From a bacterium UBP14_UBA6098 (GTDB lineage: Bacteria; UBP14; UBA6098): a DNA stretch of 26,297 nucleotides. This document shows positions 15,385-25,046 of this stretch, piece by piece. The stretch is from the NCBI GenBank assembly GCA_002428525.1, contig DIWU01000010.1:1-26297 (forward strand). The letters are read 5' to 3'. A program made the position numbers and the translations under genes. Under the pieces are notes generated by a model. It did no database searches, had not been told where the DNA came from, and worked only from the letters and a program-made list of their open reading frames with translations. Position 1 is the stretch's first letter, and each line of letters starts with the position of its first letter.

Positions 15385-18300
15385 TCACTGGGGAGGCTCA
15401 AGAGATATAAGCCATTCCGCGATATTCTCATCTCTTCCATCCCTTTCATGTAAAATTTTTTGCAGGAGGTCCTCTTGTCGAGATTGACCAAAGACCAACC
15501 TATAATGAGCCAAGCCCTGTTTTAAGTGTTTTATTTTCGATGTTTCTCTGCTGAACGGCAACATTGGAATTCGTCTCTCAACACGGGCTCTGCCTTCCTC
15601 GAAAATCCAAAACGGCGTTAAATCACATTTCCCATCAGGCCTGTCCTTAACAGCGGTTATGAAAAGTTCTTCCCATGGATCTCCAATTTGGTTTTGACTA
15701 ATCGCCCTAAGTCCATACTTTTCAGCGATGTTCTTCCTGATTGCATGACCTTTATATCTATGGACTCGACCTTCCCTCTGCTCTAAATCGACGGGATTTG
15801 AAGGTAAATTCCAATGAACCACTATATGACACCATGTATGAAAATCTAAACCTTCTTGGCCTATCGAGGTTGTCGCGAGAATAAATGGGCGAAAAGGAGA
15901 ATTAAAGGCATCTTGGACTGTTTCGGCACGAACGAGAGCTTGACTGTTATCGTCTTTAATGGCTCCGAAACGAAGTGCAAATCGACAACGAGTATTGAAT
16001 TGTTTTTGATGAATCTTCCCTTTGGAAACCCTAAGATCATCGACTCCTACTTGAGAAGTCCTAATGGTGAGGACAGTTTGGATACGTTCAGCAATTTCAC
16101 CGATTTGCTCATTATAACTATGCCTCTGTAATCCCAAAGATTCTTTTAGAACATGCACATACTCGTCAAGAATGGATTGAATATTTCCATCGACGCTATA
16201 TTTCAGCACGAGCCGCCAATAGGAGTCTTCGCCGCTACCGCGAAGCATGGCGATTGTTTCCGGCATGTTGAATAGTGAGCGAAATCCCGAAGCTATTCTC
16301 GATGCGGCGGACAATAATTGGTAATCGCAAGAATCAGTGATTTCTTTTCTCAAACGAAGAAGCGCTCTCAAGGCGCAAGTTCCCGGAGCGGCTAAAGCCA
16401 ATTCGGCCAATACTTCGGCAAGATCATCAGGTTTCCGCCCGAGCATGATATTGCCTTTGGCAACCTCAAGCAGTTGCTTGATATGCTCCTCGAAGCGTGT
16501 GCCGGTTTCATTATCGGATGTATTTTTGACCCATTGGGTATCGCACCATTCGAGAAGATTAGTATTTCTTTCAAGTAGTATCGGGGCGGCCCAATACCAC
16601 CTTTCGTCAACACGGGACCCTTTTTCCGCTTCAGGCAATCTCTTCAATAGCTCTTCGCAAATTTTCTTGGCCTCGGATTTCATCAAGTCTGATGGAATTG
16701 GTTTCCCGCCGTATCTGAGTGCGATTCTCAATGGATCGATTTTGGTTGCAAGTGTCGGTGATGGCAACATTAAAGCTATAACAGGCATTCCTGATAACCT
16801 ACTTTGGCTTTCTCTAAAATCGAGCAGTCTCGATGCTTTCCAGTCGTATTCAGATGCGGGCTTGTAGCCTTCCACCATTCGCCTTTCCGCCTCGTAGGAA
16901 CACAAGGAAGCTATTGCATCAGGCACTGCATTCCAAGCAGAAAAAACTAAAAGTTTGGTCAATTCTTCTTTGCTTTTATAGACTCCTTGTGGTTCAGAAT
17001 ACGGCATAGTGGGGGGCATCCATAGAAGTTGCCACATACCCTTTTCAATTGTATCTTCGAAGAGAACTCGCATTCTCGGATTGGCTGGGTCGATTTTTTC
17101 ATAGTTCTTTACAGTTTGTCCTGATAATAGTTGATCTTCTGAATCTGACAACGCTTCGAGAAGCTCCTTAGATGGCGATTCAAAGTGTTTGCTCATTTTG
17201 GCTCTTAGGTCGTAATTCTTCAGGAAGCTAATGAGATACGGAGCCGATTTCCAATATTCAATAGTCTGGTAAGCTCCGACGCACCTTGCGACTTTGTCCA
17301 CCATAGCGGCATGATGGAGGTCTTTGGGCACAAGCGATGCCTGTATTTCCGGCTCAACCAGCATCGAATTATGGTCTTTCGTCATTGAAATGCGTTCGAA
17401 ACGAGTCATTACATTCAACAATGCCTTTTCGAGTTCGATTTTAGCTCTTTTAAGCTCGGCACGATCTCCGTTATCCATTCTGTAAAGGGACTTGCGGTGT
17501 TCGAATAATAGCATTTTCACCTCCTCAACACGGGAGGGATCGTTAAACAGGAAATTCAATGTCCTTATGAAATCGGGATAGTGATCATCCTCATCCTTTT
17601 CGGCATCGAGTGTCATCATCTTATAAGGCGTAGCGGAAAGCAGAAGAATACGTGCTTTTTCATCGGCGCTCTTTTCCCACTCGAACAAGCTTCTGGCCAA
17701 TTCGGAAGCTTCGCTATCACTATCCAGTAGATCTTTGAATCTCTGAAATTCGTCTAATATCACTAAATCTGGCTCTAAAGCTGATAAACAAACATTAGCT
17801 AACAGGCTTCTGAGCTGTGCAATAATTCTATATCTTTGTTCATCATCTTCGCCAGAAATGCGCTTTCTGTCCCTATAACGAGAGAACTTATAACAACAAT
17901 CTTTGAGGCCACCATATAGTTCTTTATCGTCTAAAACAGCTCTGCGAAAATCTTTTGATAGTTCGGTGTCCAGATTATCATAATATGGGGATTCGAGCCT
18001 TGCCCTCCAATTTTCCTTGGTAACATTCAACTGAAGCATATTTTTCAGGCCGGTTTGGAGTTTTCTGCGCGATTTTCCATGTGAAAGCGGCAAATGATAA
18101 AGAATTTTGTATATAATAGCCCGTTCGTTCTGATGCCCGCCTCGGCTTCGAGTATGTTCGAAAGTGGTCTGAGGTGTGAGGCTGATGAAGTTGATTTTAT
18201 TCTCTTTAAGCGTTCTGACCTGCTGGGGAAGATAAGTAAGCCTTGTCGCAAGAGTAAAGCCGTCCGTGTCGGTTACATTCAGCCTATTGATGTTTTGTTT

Positions 18301-18549
18301 AGCTATCGAAGCATTGGAGCAGATATAAATCACATCGATTCTGTCAACTTTATCCCATAGGTGCTCGATCGCCTTTGCTATTATTCCACGAGCGACGAGG
18401 GTTTTACCAAGTCCTACCTCATCTGCAACAAGGAAGCGAGAAGTTGAATTAGGGCCATAGAGCTTCGAGAAGACATAGTCAACGGTTCTTCTCTGAAAAT
18501 CTTTGAGGTCCCCAAGGTATTGATCAGACGAATACTTTTCATTTTGCAT
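15385..18549 (-). CDS. SNF2/RapA-type helicase of a DUF6361-PLD-helicase cassette
   Basis: The 1054-residue superfamily 2 ATPase has an N-lobe with motif I ADEVGLGKT (42-50), motif II DEFQ (266-269, instead of DEAH) and motif III SATP (305-308). The C-lobe has motif V GQEGLDFH (897-904) and motif VI QREGRVHR (924-931). Between the lobes lies a spacer of about 550 residues, mostly helical, far longer than in plain SNF2 proteins. The start at 18549 is chosen because GGAG lies six bases upstream; an in-frame TTG at 18567 is less likely. It overlaps the end of the PLD gene by 11 bp, so the two are coupled. Expected to translocate on DNA or remodel complexes for the nuclease-like partner (inference). 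Confidence 0.88.
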   Translation of the reverse strand: MQNEKYSSDQYLGDLKDFQRRTVDYVFSKLYGPNSTSRFLVADEVGLGKTLVARGIIAKAIEHLWDKVDRIDVIYICSNASIAKQNINRLNVTDTDGFTLATRLTYLPQQVRTLKENKINFISLTPQTTFEHTRSRGGHQNERAIIYKILYHLPLSHGKSRRKLQTGLKNMLQLNVTKENWRARLESPYYDNLDTELSKDFRRAVLDDKELYGGLKDCCYKFSRYRDRKRISGEDDEQRYRIIAQLRSLLANVCLSALEPDLVILDEFQRFKDLLDSDSEASELARSLFEWEKSADEKARILLLSATPYKMMTLDAEKDEDDHYPDFIRTLNFLFNDPSRVEEVKMLLFEHRKSLYRMDNGDRAELKRAKIELEKALLNVMTRFERISMTKDHNSMLVEPEIQASLVPKDLHHAAMVDKVARCVGAYQTIEYWKSAPYLISFLKNYDLRAKMSKHFESPSKELLEALSDSEDQLLSGQTVKNYEKIDPANPRMRVLFEDTIEKGMWQLLWMPPTMPYSEPQGVYKSKEELTKLLVFSAWNAVPDAIASLCSYEAERRMVEGYKPASEYDWKASRLLDFRESQSRLSGMPVIALMLPSPTLATKIDPLRIALRYGGKPIPSDLMKSEAKKICEELLKRLPEAEKGSRVDERWYWAAPILLERNTNLLEWCDTQWVKNTSDNETGTRFEEHIKQLLEVAKGNIMLGRKPDDLAEVLAELALAAPGTCALRALLRLRKEITDSCDYQLLSAASRIASGFRSLFNMPETIAMLRGSGEDSYWRLVLKYSVDGNIQSILDEYVHVLKESLGLQRHSYNEQIGEIAERIQTVLTIRTSQVGVDDLRVSKGKIHQKQFNTRCRFALRFGAIKDDNSQALVRAETVQDAFNSPFRPFILATTSIGQEGLDFHTWCHIVVHWNLPSNPVDLEQREGRVHRYKGHAIRKNIAEKYGLRAISQNQIGDPWEELFITAVKDRPDGKCDLTPFWIFEEGRARVERRIPMLPFSRETSKIKHLKQGLAHYRLVFGQSRQEDLLQKILHERDGRDENIAEWLISLEPPQ

Positions 18550-20368
18550 TGCGTTCTCCAATCGCAATCTCGAAGACTTTCCAAAGTTGTATAAAACATT
18601 CCGGAATTGGACAATTCTCTTCTTTACCCTTCGACAGGTCGTTAATCAACGTGGATATTTCTTCTAATTTCTCCGGATGCCTACAGAATGCGCGGGTCAG
18701 CTCCTCAAGAAGGGGAACAATCTCACCGTGTGAAGTTTTTATCCCAAAAGAGCCGGTAACTAAATCAGGAACTCCTTCGGAAATCAAATCGCCTTCTTCA
18801 GGCATGTCTGATAAGAGAAGAAGTAGATATCTGATGAATCCCTCATAGTTTCTAATTACTGTTTGAACGATTGCGGAATCCCGTTCTTCGGGTATTCCAG
18901 TAATCGGTAGGTTCAGAACAAATTTCAAAGAAACGCTGGAATATCCGCTATTTATCTCGAAAGCGATGAGAGAGGTGATGGATGAAGCGGCAAATTCACC
19001 TAACAAAGCCCCCGAGAGCTTGCCGGAATGTGTATCGAAAGTTTTTCTTATATCGACGGTTATCGGCCATACATCAATACTCGCAATGCCGTCCGGCAAC
19101 TGGGCTTCACCCAATAACTCCAAAGACCATTTTCCCTCATCCGATGCTGGACTGCAGATAAGCGAGAGTTCGGCAGAGATAATATGAAATCGGGCTTTTT
19201 CAACAATTGCTTCTGCTTCGCGCTTTTCGGGGTCTTCATCAACCTTATCCTTTGTTATGTCGAAAGGCGTCAAATATTCGCCTAAGCCGTTTTCCCCGAG
19301 TAGCTGATCGATTGTTCCAACGACCTTGCTTCTTCCAATCAGACTTACGAGTATTTCAATATTCTTATTGCTCATTATTGCAGAACCAGTTGCATTAGCC
19401 GAACCAACAACGACTTCTGTGTTTTTGCCGTTAAACTCGAAGACGTAGGCCTTTGCGTGGAGACCTGTAAACAATGGAAGGTCGGACGCATCTTCATCTT
19501 CGGTGTCTTCGGTCTCAGCTCTTTCGTCTAATTGATAGCACTTTGAGAATTGATCGAGAGTGTCGGCACTAAGCGCCGTCATTGTTTCAGGCCGTGAGAT
19601 TAAAGTGCCATTTCCTGATGAAGCAGTTCTCCTCAATATTGTCTTTAAACCATCATCAGTGCAAAAAGGCGAGATAATAGCAATTCTGTCAGCCCTACGG
19701 GGACGCCATTCGAACTCCCTTATCCATGGAAGATAGAAGGCAATTTCATCGAAGCCTTCAGGATAGATCCATTGTGTTCTATGAGCATAATCCGAGAACC
19801 TCTGCGCACGCTCTCTAACTCCCTCCTTCAATTGTTCCGTTGCGAAATCGGGAAGTGTCTTGAAAAAATGTGCTAACGGCTCGTTAGTTTTATATTGGTG
19901 GTTTCCAATCTCACCTTCGAGTTGCAGAGAAAGATCCCATGAATTGTCTAAAGTCATGTTTCTTGAGAGAACAACAAGTCTCAACATGGAGAAGCTGTTG
20001 TCATGACTGACAAAACGAATAGCCCAAACCTTCGGGTGAAAAACCCCGCCGTTGGGCGAGTTCACCTGTATAATCCTATCCTCCAACAGCGCAAAGATTG
20101 GGTTGCCTTTAGCGTTCTTGGAGACTTGAATCCTGCCCTTTTGAACATACACGGAGATTCTCTCGGAGTATTTTCGTATCGCACTATAAATCAACGCATC
20201 GTCGTTCTTATTTGGTCGTTTATTCATAAACAGTGCAAGATACATAGGAGTTTCCAGCAGGATTATTGGATCCATTGAAAAAGTAGTTGCAATAGCCTCA
20301 TCGAATACAGTACCAACGGGGGGAGTGAAGAATGATGTATAAAGACTTCTTGAGTTTGGATTCAGCAT
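18539..20368 (-). CDS. Phospholipase D-like (HKD) nuclease-family protein
   Basis: The 609 residues contain two PLD half-sites. The first is H111-x-K113 (GGVFHPKVW) followed by S135-x-N137; the second is H304-x-K306 (GLHAKAYVF) followed by GSANATGS (322-329, S323 and N325) and NIE (336-338). PLD-fold proteins in helicase-linked defence modules are usually nucleases acting through a phospho-His intermediate. An acidic patch (about 281-297, EDTEDEDASD) lies between the halves; residues about 370-609 are an unassigned C-terminal domain. AGGGGG before the ATG lies in the 3' end of the DUF6361 gene, 4 bp gap. Nuclease activity is inferred. Confidence 0.88.
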   Translation of the reverse strand: MLNPNSRSLYTSFFTPPVGTVFDEAIATTFSMDPIILLETPMYLALFMNKRPNKNDDALIYSAIRKYSERISVYVQKGRIQVSKNAKGNPIFALLEDRIIQVNSPNGGVFHPKVWAIRFVSHDNSFSMLRLVVLSRNMTLDNSWDLSLQLEGEIGNHQYKTNEPLAHFFKTLPDFATEQLKEGVRERAQRFSDYAHRTQWIYPEGFDEIAFYLPWIREFEWRPRRADRIAIISPFCTDDGLKTILRRTASSGNGTLISRPETMTALSADTLDQFSKCYQLDERAETEDTEDEDASDLPLFTGLHAKAYVFEFNGKNTEVVVGSANATGSAIMSNKNIEILVSLIGRSKVVGTIDQLLGENGLGEYLTPFDITKDKVDEDPEKREAEAIVEKARFHIISAELSLICSPASDEGKWSLELLGEAQLPDGIASIDVWPITVDIRKTFDTHSGKLSGALLGEFAASSITSLIAFEINSGYSSVSLKFVLNLPITGIPEERDSAIVQTVIRNYEGFIRYLLLLLSDMPEEGDLISEGVPDLVTGSFGIKTSHGEIVPLLEELTRAFCRHPEKLEEISTLINDLSKGKEENCPIPECFIQLWKVFEIAIGERNAK

Positions 20369-20372
20369 TATT

Positions 20373-21605
20373 CTATTCCCCCTGAAGCCCTTGATATAGG
20401 TCGTTTAGGAGCCGCTTCACGTTCGGCCAACGATATGTTAGCCTTCCCATGCCCGCAAATCCACTCCACTGATCTAAAGCGCGCTGGTTCTTGAACCTCG
20501 ATCGTGAGCCTTTGAGCCTGATTTCACGATTCATCACAAGTTCTTTGGCTTCAATGTTATCAATTAAACTGTGCGGCGATGAACGGGTGAAGTTAATCCA
20601 TTTTTCCACAAAGTGTTGTGTTGAATATGTTATATTATATCCTTGATTATTTGTTATCTCCCATAAGCGCTTCAACTGCCATTCTTTTATGTGGCGTATT
20701 CGGAGACCGCTCGCCCATTCGTTAAATGTAAAGCTATGACTCTCAATCAGATCATAATTGCCAGCTTTTTCAGCTAATTGATAATTGTAAAGAATTGCCG
20801 CACCGTGCATTGTTTCCGAGAAGAGGCGAGCGTGCGAAAGCAATTCCTTCTGGTTATCAGTGAATTTCGCCATATCGGGGTGTTGCCAAGGGAAATCGGT
20901 CTCGACAGGCTCGCAGTTCAATGCGAGAAATGAGAGCAAGCTATCGGGATGTTCTGCCTGCAATCTGTCGAGAATGAACTCTGCTTCCTCTTTCGTAAGA
21001 GCAATATCAACCTGGTCGGGGAAAGTTTCAGGCGGTTTAGGAAGTCGTGGATGCCAACTATAAAAAGGGAAGGCTCTTGAATGGTCAAGATCGTCCCCTG
21101 ATTCGCGCTTTTGTCTTTGGGACTCTTTTTCTCGATCGCGGGATCTGTAAACTTCATCAATTCTTCTGTGATATTCTTCTTGAGAATAGGGAACAAGTTT
21201 GATGCCCCAAGTCCCAAGCCCAGACCAATAAACAGAGCTTGGCAATCTTTTAAGGCTTTTCCCCGCTGTTTTCCCAAAAATTCCCACTCGATCATCATTT
21301 ACAAGAAGAGACGGGATAAGCCTTCGTTCAAGTTCATCAGCTTCAACGGCAAATCTCCCCGCCGGGACTTTCTTGTTTTCAAGCGCAAGATAAATCCATG
21401 GAACGAAAAACATATAGCGAAGCCGTGTTTGAATAGTGCTTGTTCCCGGGAATAACTGATCCGCAAAGCTGTCTCTAATTGCTCCAAGGCCTAACTCGTC
21501 TCTGCTTTCTTTCTCTTGGAAAAGGGAAAGGATGCGAAGAGTTCTGTCGCGTGCCTCTTGGTCATGATCTAACCAAGTGAGTTTCGAAGAATAATTCAAG
21601 CTCAT
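20373..21605 (-). CDS. DUF6361 family protein, first gene of the PLD-helicase cassette
   Basis: The 410 residues are recognisable by the conserved N-terminal block: LTWLDHDQEARDR, DELGLGAIRDSFAD (37-50), LFPGTSTIQTRLRYMFFVPWIYL (51-73; key residues FPGTS and RLRYMFFVPW). I recall this as the DUF6361 family; its biochemical activity is unknown. The rest is helix-rich with WSGLGTWGI (about 126-134) and a Trp-rich C-terminus. It begins the three-gene run DUF6361-PLD-helicase, all on the minus strand with 4-bp gap and 11-bp overlap. AGAGG precedes the ATG. It may recognise the target or regulate the helicase/nuclease pair (inference). Confidence 0.8.
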   Translation of the reverse strand: MSLNYSSKLTWLDHDQEARDRTLRILSLFQEKESRDELGLGAIRDSFADQLFPGTSTIQTRLRYMFFVPWIYLALENKKVPAGRFAVEADELERRLIPSLLVNDDRVGIFGKTAGKSLKRLPSSVYWSGLGTWGIKLVPYSQEEYHRRIDEVYRSRDREKESQRQKRESGDDLDHSRAFPFYSWHPRLPKPPETFPDQVDIALTKEEAEFILDRLQAEHPDSLLSFLALNCEPVETDFPWQHPDMAKFTDNQKELLSHARLFSETMHGAAILYNYQLAEKAGNYDLIESHSFTFNEWASGLRIRHIKEWQLKRLWEITNNQGYNITYSTQHFVEKWINFTRSSPHSLIDNIEAKELVMNREIRLKGSRSRFKNQRALDQWSGFAGMGRLTYRWPNVKRLLNDLYQGLQGE

Positions 21606-21693
21606 ATCAGCCTCTGAAAATGAAATGGTTTTGTAAAAATAAGACTACTTTTCCTTACGTCCCTGTCCGCCCCTTTATGCATTCAGAGCGATA

Positions 21694-22197
21694 TCAAACT
21701 CCAGTAGAATTCGCTATTTCTTCGAGTCGCTCTTGTGTGAACTCCCATTTTTCCGGTATCTTATCGGTTGTCCCGGCGGCTTGTGCTTTGGGTGTCCATG
21801 TATGTTTGACATGGAGGATAGTATCTCCTCGCCCCATCGCAGCTTTTTTCAACCATTCACACACCTCTTGAGGAGTCGCCAAATACATAAGCGGCAACTC
21901 GTTTAACTCGATGCCTTTGAATTGCACAAAACACATTATAGTCTTCTCGCCGTGCTTTGCAAGCCATCTATCCGCGGCCTCGTGGTATGTTGCGTTTTTC
22001 TTGAACGACTGGGTTATCCCCCAGCTACCGTCCTTGCTCCCTTTGACGGATATCTTCAGCATTCTATCTCCGTCAACTGCAACAAGGTCGTATTCCGGCT
22101 GATTTGCGCCATACTGAACCGAGATGTCCCATCCGCACCTCGCGAACTGAGCCGCGGCGAAAGCCTCTGCGGACGTAGCTACTTGCCATTGATTCAT
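21694..22197 (-). CDS. PD-(D/E)XK-like nuclease-fold protein
   Basis: The 167 residues are arranged like a small Holliday-junction-resolvase-type nuclease: E11 in the first helix (SAEAFAAAQFARCGW), then YGANQPEYDLVAV with D37, and ISVKGSKDG with K52. The middle position of the usual (D/E/Q)xK motif is Ser50 here, so catalysis is uncertain. A second half (about 75-140) holds CFVQFKGIELNELPLMYLATP, which looks like a continuation of the fold. GGAGAGGAG lies before the ATG. It is upstream of DUF6361 on the same strand, 88 bp away. It may belong to the cassette or be independent. Confidence 0.65.
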   Translation of the reverse strand: MNQWQVATSAEAFAAAQFARCGWDISVQYGANQPEYDLVAVDGDRMLKISVKGSKDGSWGITQSFKKNATYHEAADRWLAKHGEKTIMCFVQFKGIELNELPLMYLATPQEVCEWLKKAAMGRGDTILHVKHTWTPKAQAAGTTDKIPEKWEFTQERLEEIANSTGV

Positions 22198-22287
22198 CAG
22201 TTATATCTCCTCTCCCCGCACCTCGGCGATTTTAGCTTTTATCTATTGCTACAATGCTTTTTAGACATGCTACAGCGCTTTTGTAAA

Positions 22288-22489
22288 TTACTCGATGACT
22301 AAATTCATTTCCTCGACGTTAATTCCCCTGTGCTTGGGAGCTTTTGTTAGTTCCGCGACATTTGAAATCGCCAAAACAACCGTTTTTATCGCCTTCCGCC
22401 CCCACATTAGGACTAAAAACCCCTATTTCGCCAACCTTAAACCCCATTAGCAATTCTCCGTAGAATTTTTTCATTTCCCATAGAGTCAT
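22288..22489 (-). pseudogene. Frameshifted small ORF downstream of hsdR
   Basis: An ATG at 22489, two bases after the hsdR stop, opens a frame starting MTLWEMKKFYGELLMGF. That frame ends at 22319 in composition unlike protein. The next frame gives a sensible continuation (MWGRKAIKTVVLAISNVAE, later HRGINVEEMNLVIE) ending with TAA at 22288-22290. Joining the two needs removal of one base at the A5 run 22415-22419 (T5 on the coding strand). The product would be about 66 residues. I do not recognise the family. The simplest reading is a broken gene in a decaying restriction locus. Confidence 0.45.
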
Positions 22490-22491
22490 TT

Positions 22492-24778
22492 TTATTTTTC
22501 TTCCTTCGACCAGATATCAGCGTAATTCTCGGCTTGTTTTAAGATATTCTCTGTGGCGGTAGCCTGTTTATCGGGCGGATAGCCGTATTTACGAAGAAGG
22601 CTTTTAACTATGACGCGCATTCTGGCGCGGACGCTTTCCTTAATCTCCCAATCAATCGTCGCATTGTTTCCAACCCTATCGACCAGAACCATTGCAAGAT
22701 CGCGGAGGAGTTCCTGTCCGAGAACATCCTTTGCGCTTTCGTTATCGGCAAGGGCGTCATAAAAAGCCAATTCCTGCGCGGACAAATTCATCTTCTCGCC
22801 ACGTTCGTCTTCAAATCTAATTTCTTTTGCTATGTTAATCAACTCGTCGATTACCTGTGCGGCGGTCAGAAGCTTATTCTGGTATCGCTTAATTACGGAC
22901 TCCAGCATCTCAAGTAGCTTCTTCGATTGGATTATATTCTTCTTTGATCTCTCCTTGATTTCATCGTTGATGAGCTTTTTCAGTAGCTCCAAAGCGAGGT
23001 TCTTGTTCTTTTTCTTCAATCCGCTCAAGAACTCGTCTGATAAAATAGATATTTCAGGCCGGTCTATACCAGCCGCCGCGAAAATATCTATTGCTTGATC
23101 GGACTTGATAGCCTCATCGACAACGTTCTTAATTCTAAGGTCAACACCGGCGATTGCCTCAAGTTTTGTCCATTTCGCCTTCGCTTCCTCGGTTGCGTCG
23201 AAATCCTCCTCTTCCAGTTCCTTGTCAAGTTGCTTTATTTGCTCTTTCCCCTCCTCTTCGAGACGAACCTTGGCCATCCGGCTTTCGTAGTATATATATC
23301 TTAACGATTGCCTTGTCCGCCTCCTCCTGCTTGATGTTGTATAATATCTATGTAGTTACCAAAAACTGCAGGAGTGTTGCGGTCAGTAAATTCTATCGGC
23401 GTTCCGGTGAAACCGGTGAAAGAAGCGTTCGGCAGAGCGTCGCGGATGAACTTTGCCAATCCGTATGTAACTTTTTGCCCGGTCGGGTTGCCGTCGGCGT
23501 CCTTCAAATCTATCGTTCTGGCCTTGAGCCGTAATGACTGCGATGAGCTTCGTCTGCAATTACCACGATATTCGACCTATCCGAGAGAAGAGGATAAACA
23601 GCCTCGCCTTCTTCAGGATAAAACTTCTGGATGGTCGAAAATACGATGCCGTCGGATGCTACCTTGAGTTTCTCCATCAGGTCGGCGCGGCTTTGGGCTT
23701 GAACCGGAGTTTGTCGGAGAAGCTGTTTCGATGAACAGAAGGTATCGAATAGCTGGTCGTCGAGATCGTTGCGGTCGGTTATAATGACTATCGTCGGATT
23801 GTCTAAACCGAGAACAAGCTTGCCGGCATAGAAGACCATCGAAAGAGATTTACCGCTTCCCTGTGTGTGCCAGATAACCCCGGCTTTTTTATCGCCGCCC
23901 TCAGATGTAGCTTTTTTCGTTTTTTCAAAGGCCTTCTTCACCGCGTAGTATTGGTGGTAATAGGCAACCTTCTTAATCGGCACGACGAATACCTGCCCCG
24001 TTTTCACATCCTCCGTTTTGTTTTCCTCGAAAACCGTGAAGTATCTAACCAGTTCAAGAAGTGTCGCTGGGTTCAGCATGCCATCAATAAGAATTTCTAA
24101 ATCGGTTATATGCTCCGGTTTTTCTTCGCCGTCCTTTAGCTTCCATGGATTAAGCCGCGAGAAGCCGGAGGAAAGAGAGCCGGCCATTGCTTCGAAAGCA
24201 TCGGAAACGACGATTAGTGCGTTGTAGTAGAACAGCGAAGGTATTTCGTTCTTGTATGTTCGTATCTGCTCAAAAGCGCTTAGAACAGTTGCGTTCTCGT
24301 CGTGGGCGTTTTTTAGCTCGATTACGACGAGTGGCATGCCGTTCACGAAGAGCACAACATCCGGGCGGCGCGTGTGATTCTCTTCGATTACGGTGAATTG
24401 ATTCACAACCAAAAATTCATTTTCCAGAGGCTTCTTGAAATTGACAAGCCAAACCTTATCGCCGCGTGTGATGCCGTCTTTTTGGTATTCGACATCGACC
24501 CCCTCGGTGAGGTAGCCGTGGAACTCCTCGTTGGCGGTGATTAGCTCCGGCGATGCGATGTTCAAAACCTGCCGAATGGCGGATTCCCGCGTATCCGGCG
24601 GAACTCCGGGATTAAGCCGATGGACGGCCTGACGTAACCTTTCAATAAGAACGACATCCTCAAAGTGGGCGCGTTCTGGGAACTTTCCGTCGGGGGCGAT
24701 ATTTGGGCCGTAAAGGTGCTCGTAGCCCTGCGCCTTTAGCAAATCAAGACAAAATATTTCGATATCCGCTTCGTTCAT
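22492..24778 (-). pseudogene. hsdR: Decayed type I restriction endonuclease subunit R
   Basis: The 5' part (422 residues) is a clear HsdR: nuclease motif D140, E154-x-K156 (RPD, VIELK), Walker A GSGKS (307-311) and DEAHRS (409-414). Then come three frame breaks: a missing base near 23526-23532 after DEAHRSHYG; an extra base near 23339-23347 after FGNYIDI; and extra TA units at 23291-23299 before YYESRMAKV. Motif III FTGTPI survives in the middle piece. The 3' part (22492-23277) joins RIKNVVDE to AIKSDQAIDIF near 23105-23130. Compared with normal subunits of about 1000 residues, the whole second RecA lobe (TGFDAP and ARVNR motifs) is missing. No hsdM or hsdS is nearby. Not functional as a motor. 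Confidence 0.9.
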
Positions 24779-24840
24779 TGTCGCGATTCCGTTCTCAAAT
24801 TAATTTTGTTTGCTCCATAGCGATATTTTAAAGCTTTCTG

Positions 24841-24887
24841 TGTCGCGATCGTCGTTTTAATGTCGTAACTCCTTGCTAATCGCGACA
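24841..24887. repeat. 47-bp palindromic repeat, copy 1
   Basis: It begins TGTCGCGAT and ends ATCGCGACA (perfect 9-bp inverted ends). The inner part shares TGTCGT and CCTTGCTA with copy 2 at the same offsets. Confidence 0.75.
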
Positions 24888-24902
24888 TTTTTTCGCGATT
24901 TT

Positions 24903-24949
24903 TGTCGCGATAGCCTTTTTCGTGTCGTTTTGCCTTGCTAATCGCGACA
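24903..24949. repeat. 47-bp palindromic repeat, copy 2
   Basis: Same length, ends and inner words as copy 1; the copies are 15 bp apart (62-bp period). The variable bases lie in two short windows after the left arm and after TGTCGT. Confidence 0.75.
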
Positions 24950-24975
24950 ACTCATATTGTTTATCGCACAACCGC

Positions 24976-25000
24976 TGTGCATGCTCAAATATACATGCAC
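24976..25000. repeat. TGTGCATG inverted repeat, site 1
   Basis: GTGCATG (24977-24983) and CATGCAC (24994-25000) are perfectly inverted around a 10-bp spacer. It is a match in design to the site at 25047-25072. Confidence 0.5.
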
Positions 25001-25046
25001 TAATTTTCTTCTTAATTGTGCACGATTGGTCGATACGCACTCCAGC

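Noticed and set aside
15385..20368. DISARM or Dpd system
   Set aside because: A helicase and a PLD protein are shared, but there is no DrmB-like DUF1998 protein, methyltransferase, or DpdA-type transglycosylase nearby.
24841..24949. CRISPR array
   Set aside because: Only two units, each with internal palindrome over its full length, a 15-bp gap, no cas genes and no spacer-like unique segments of usual size.
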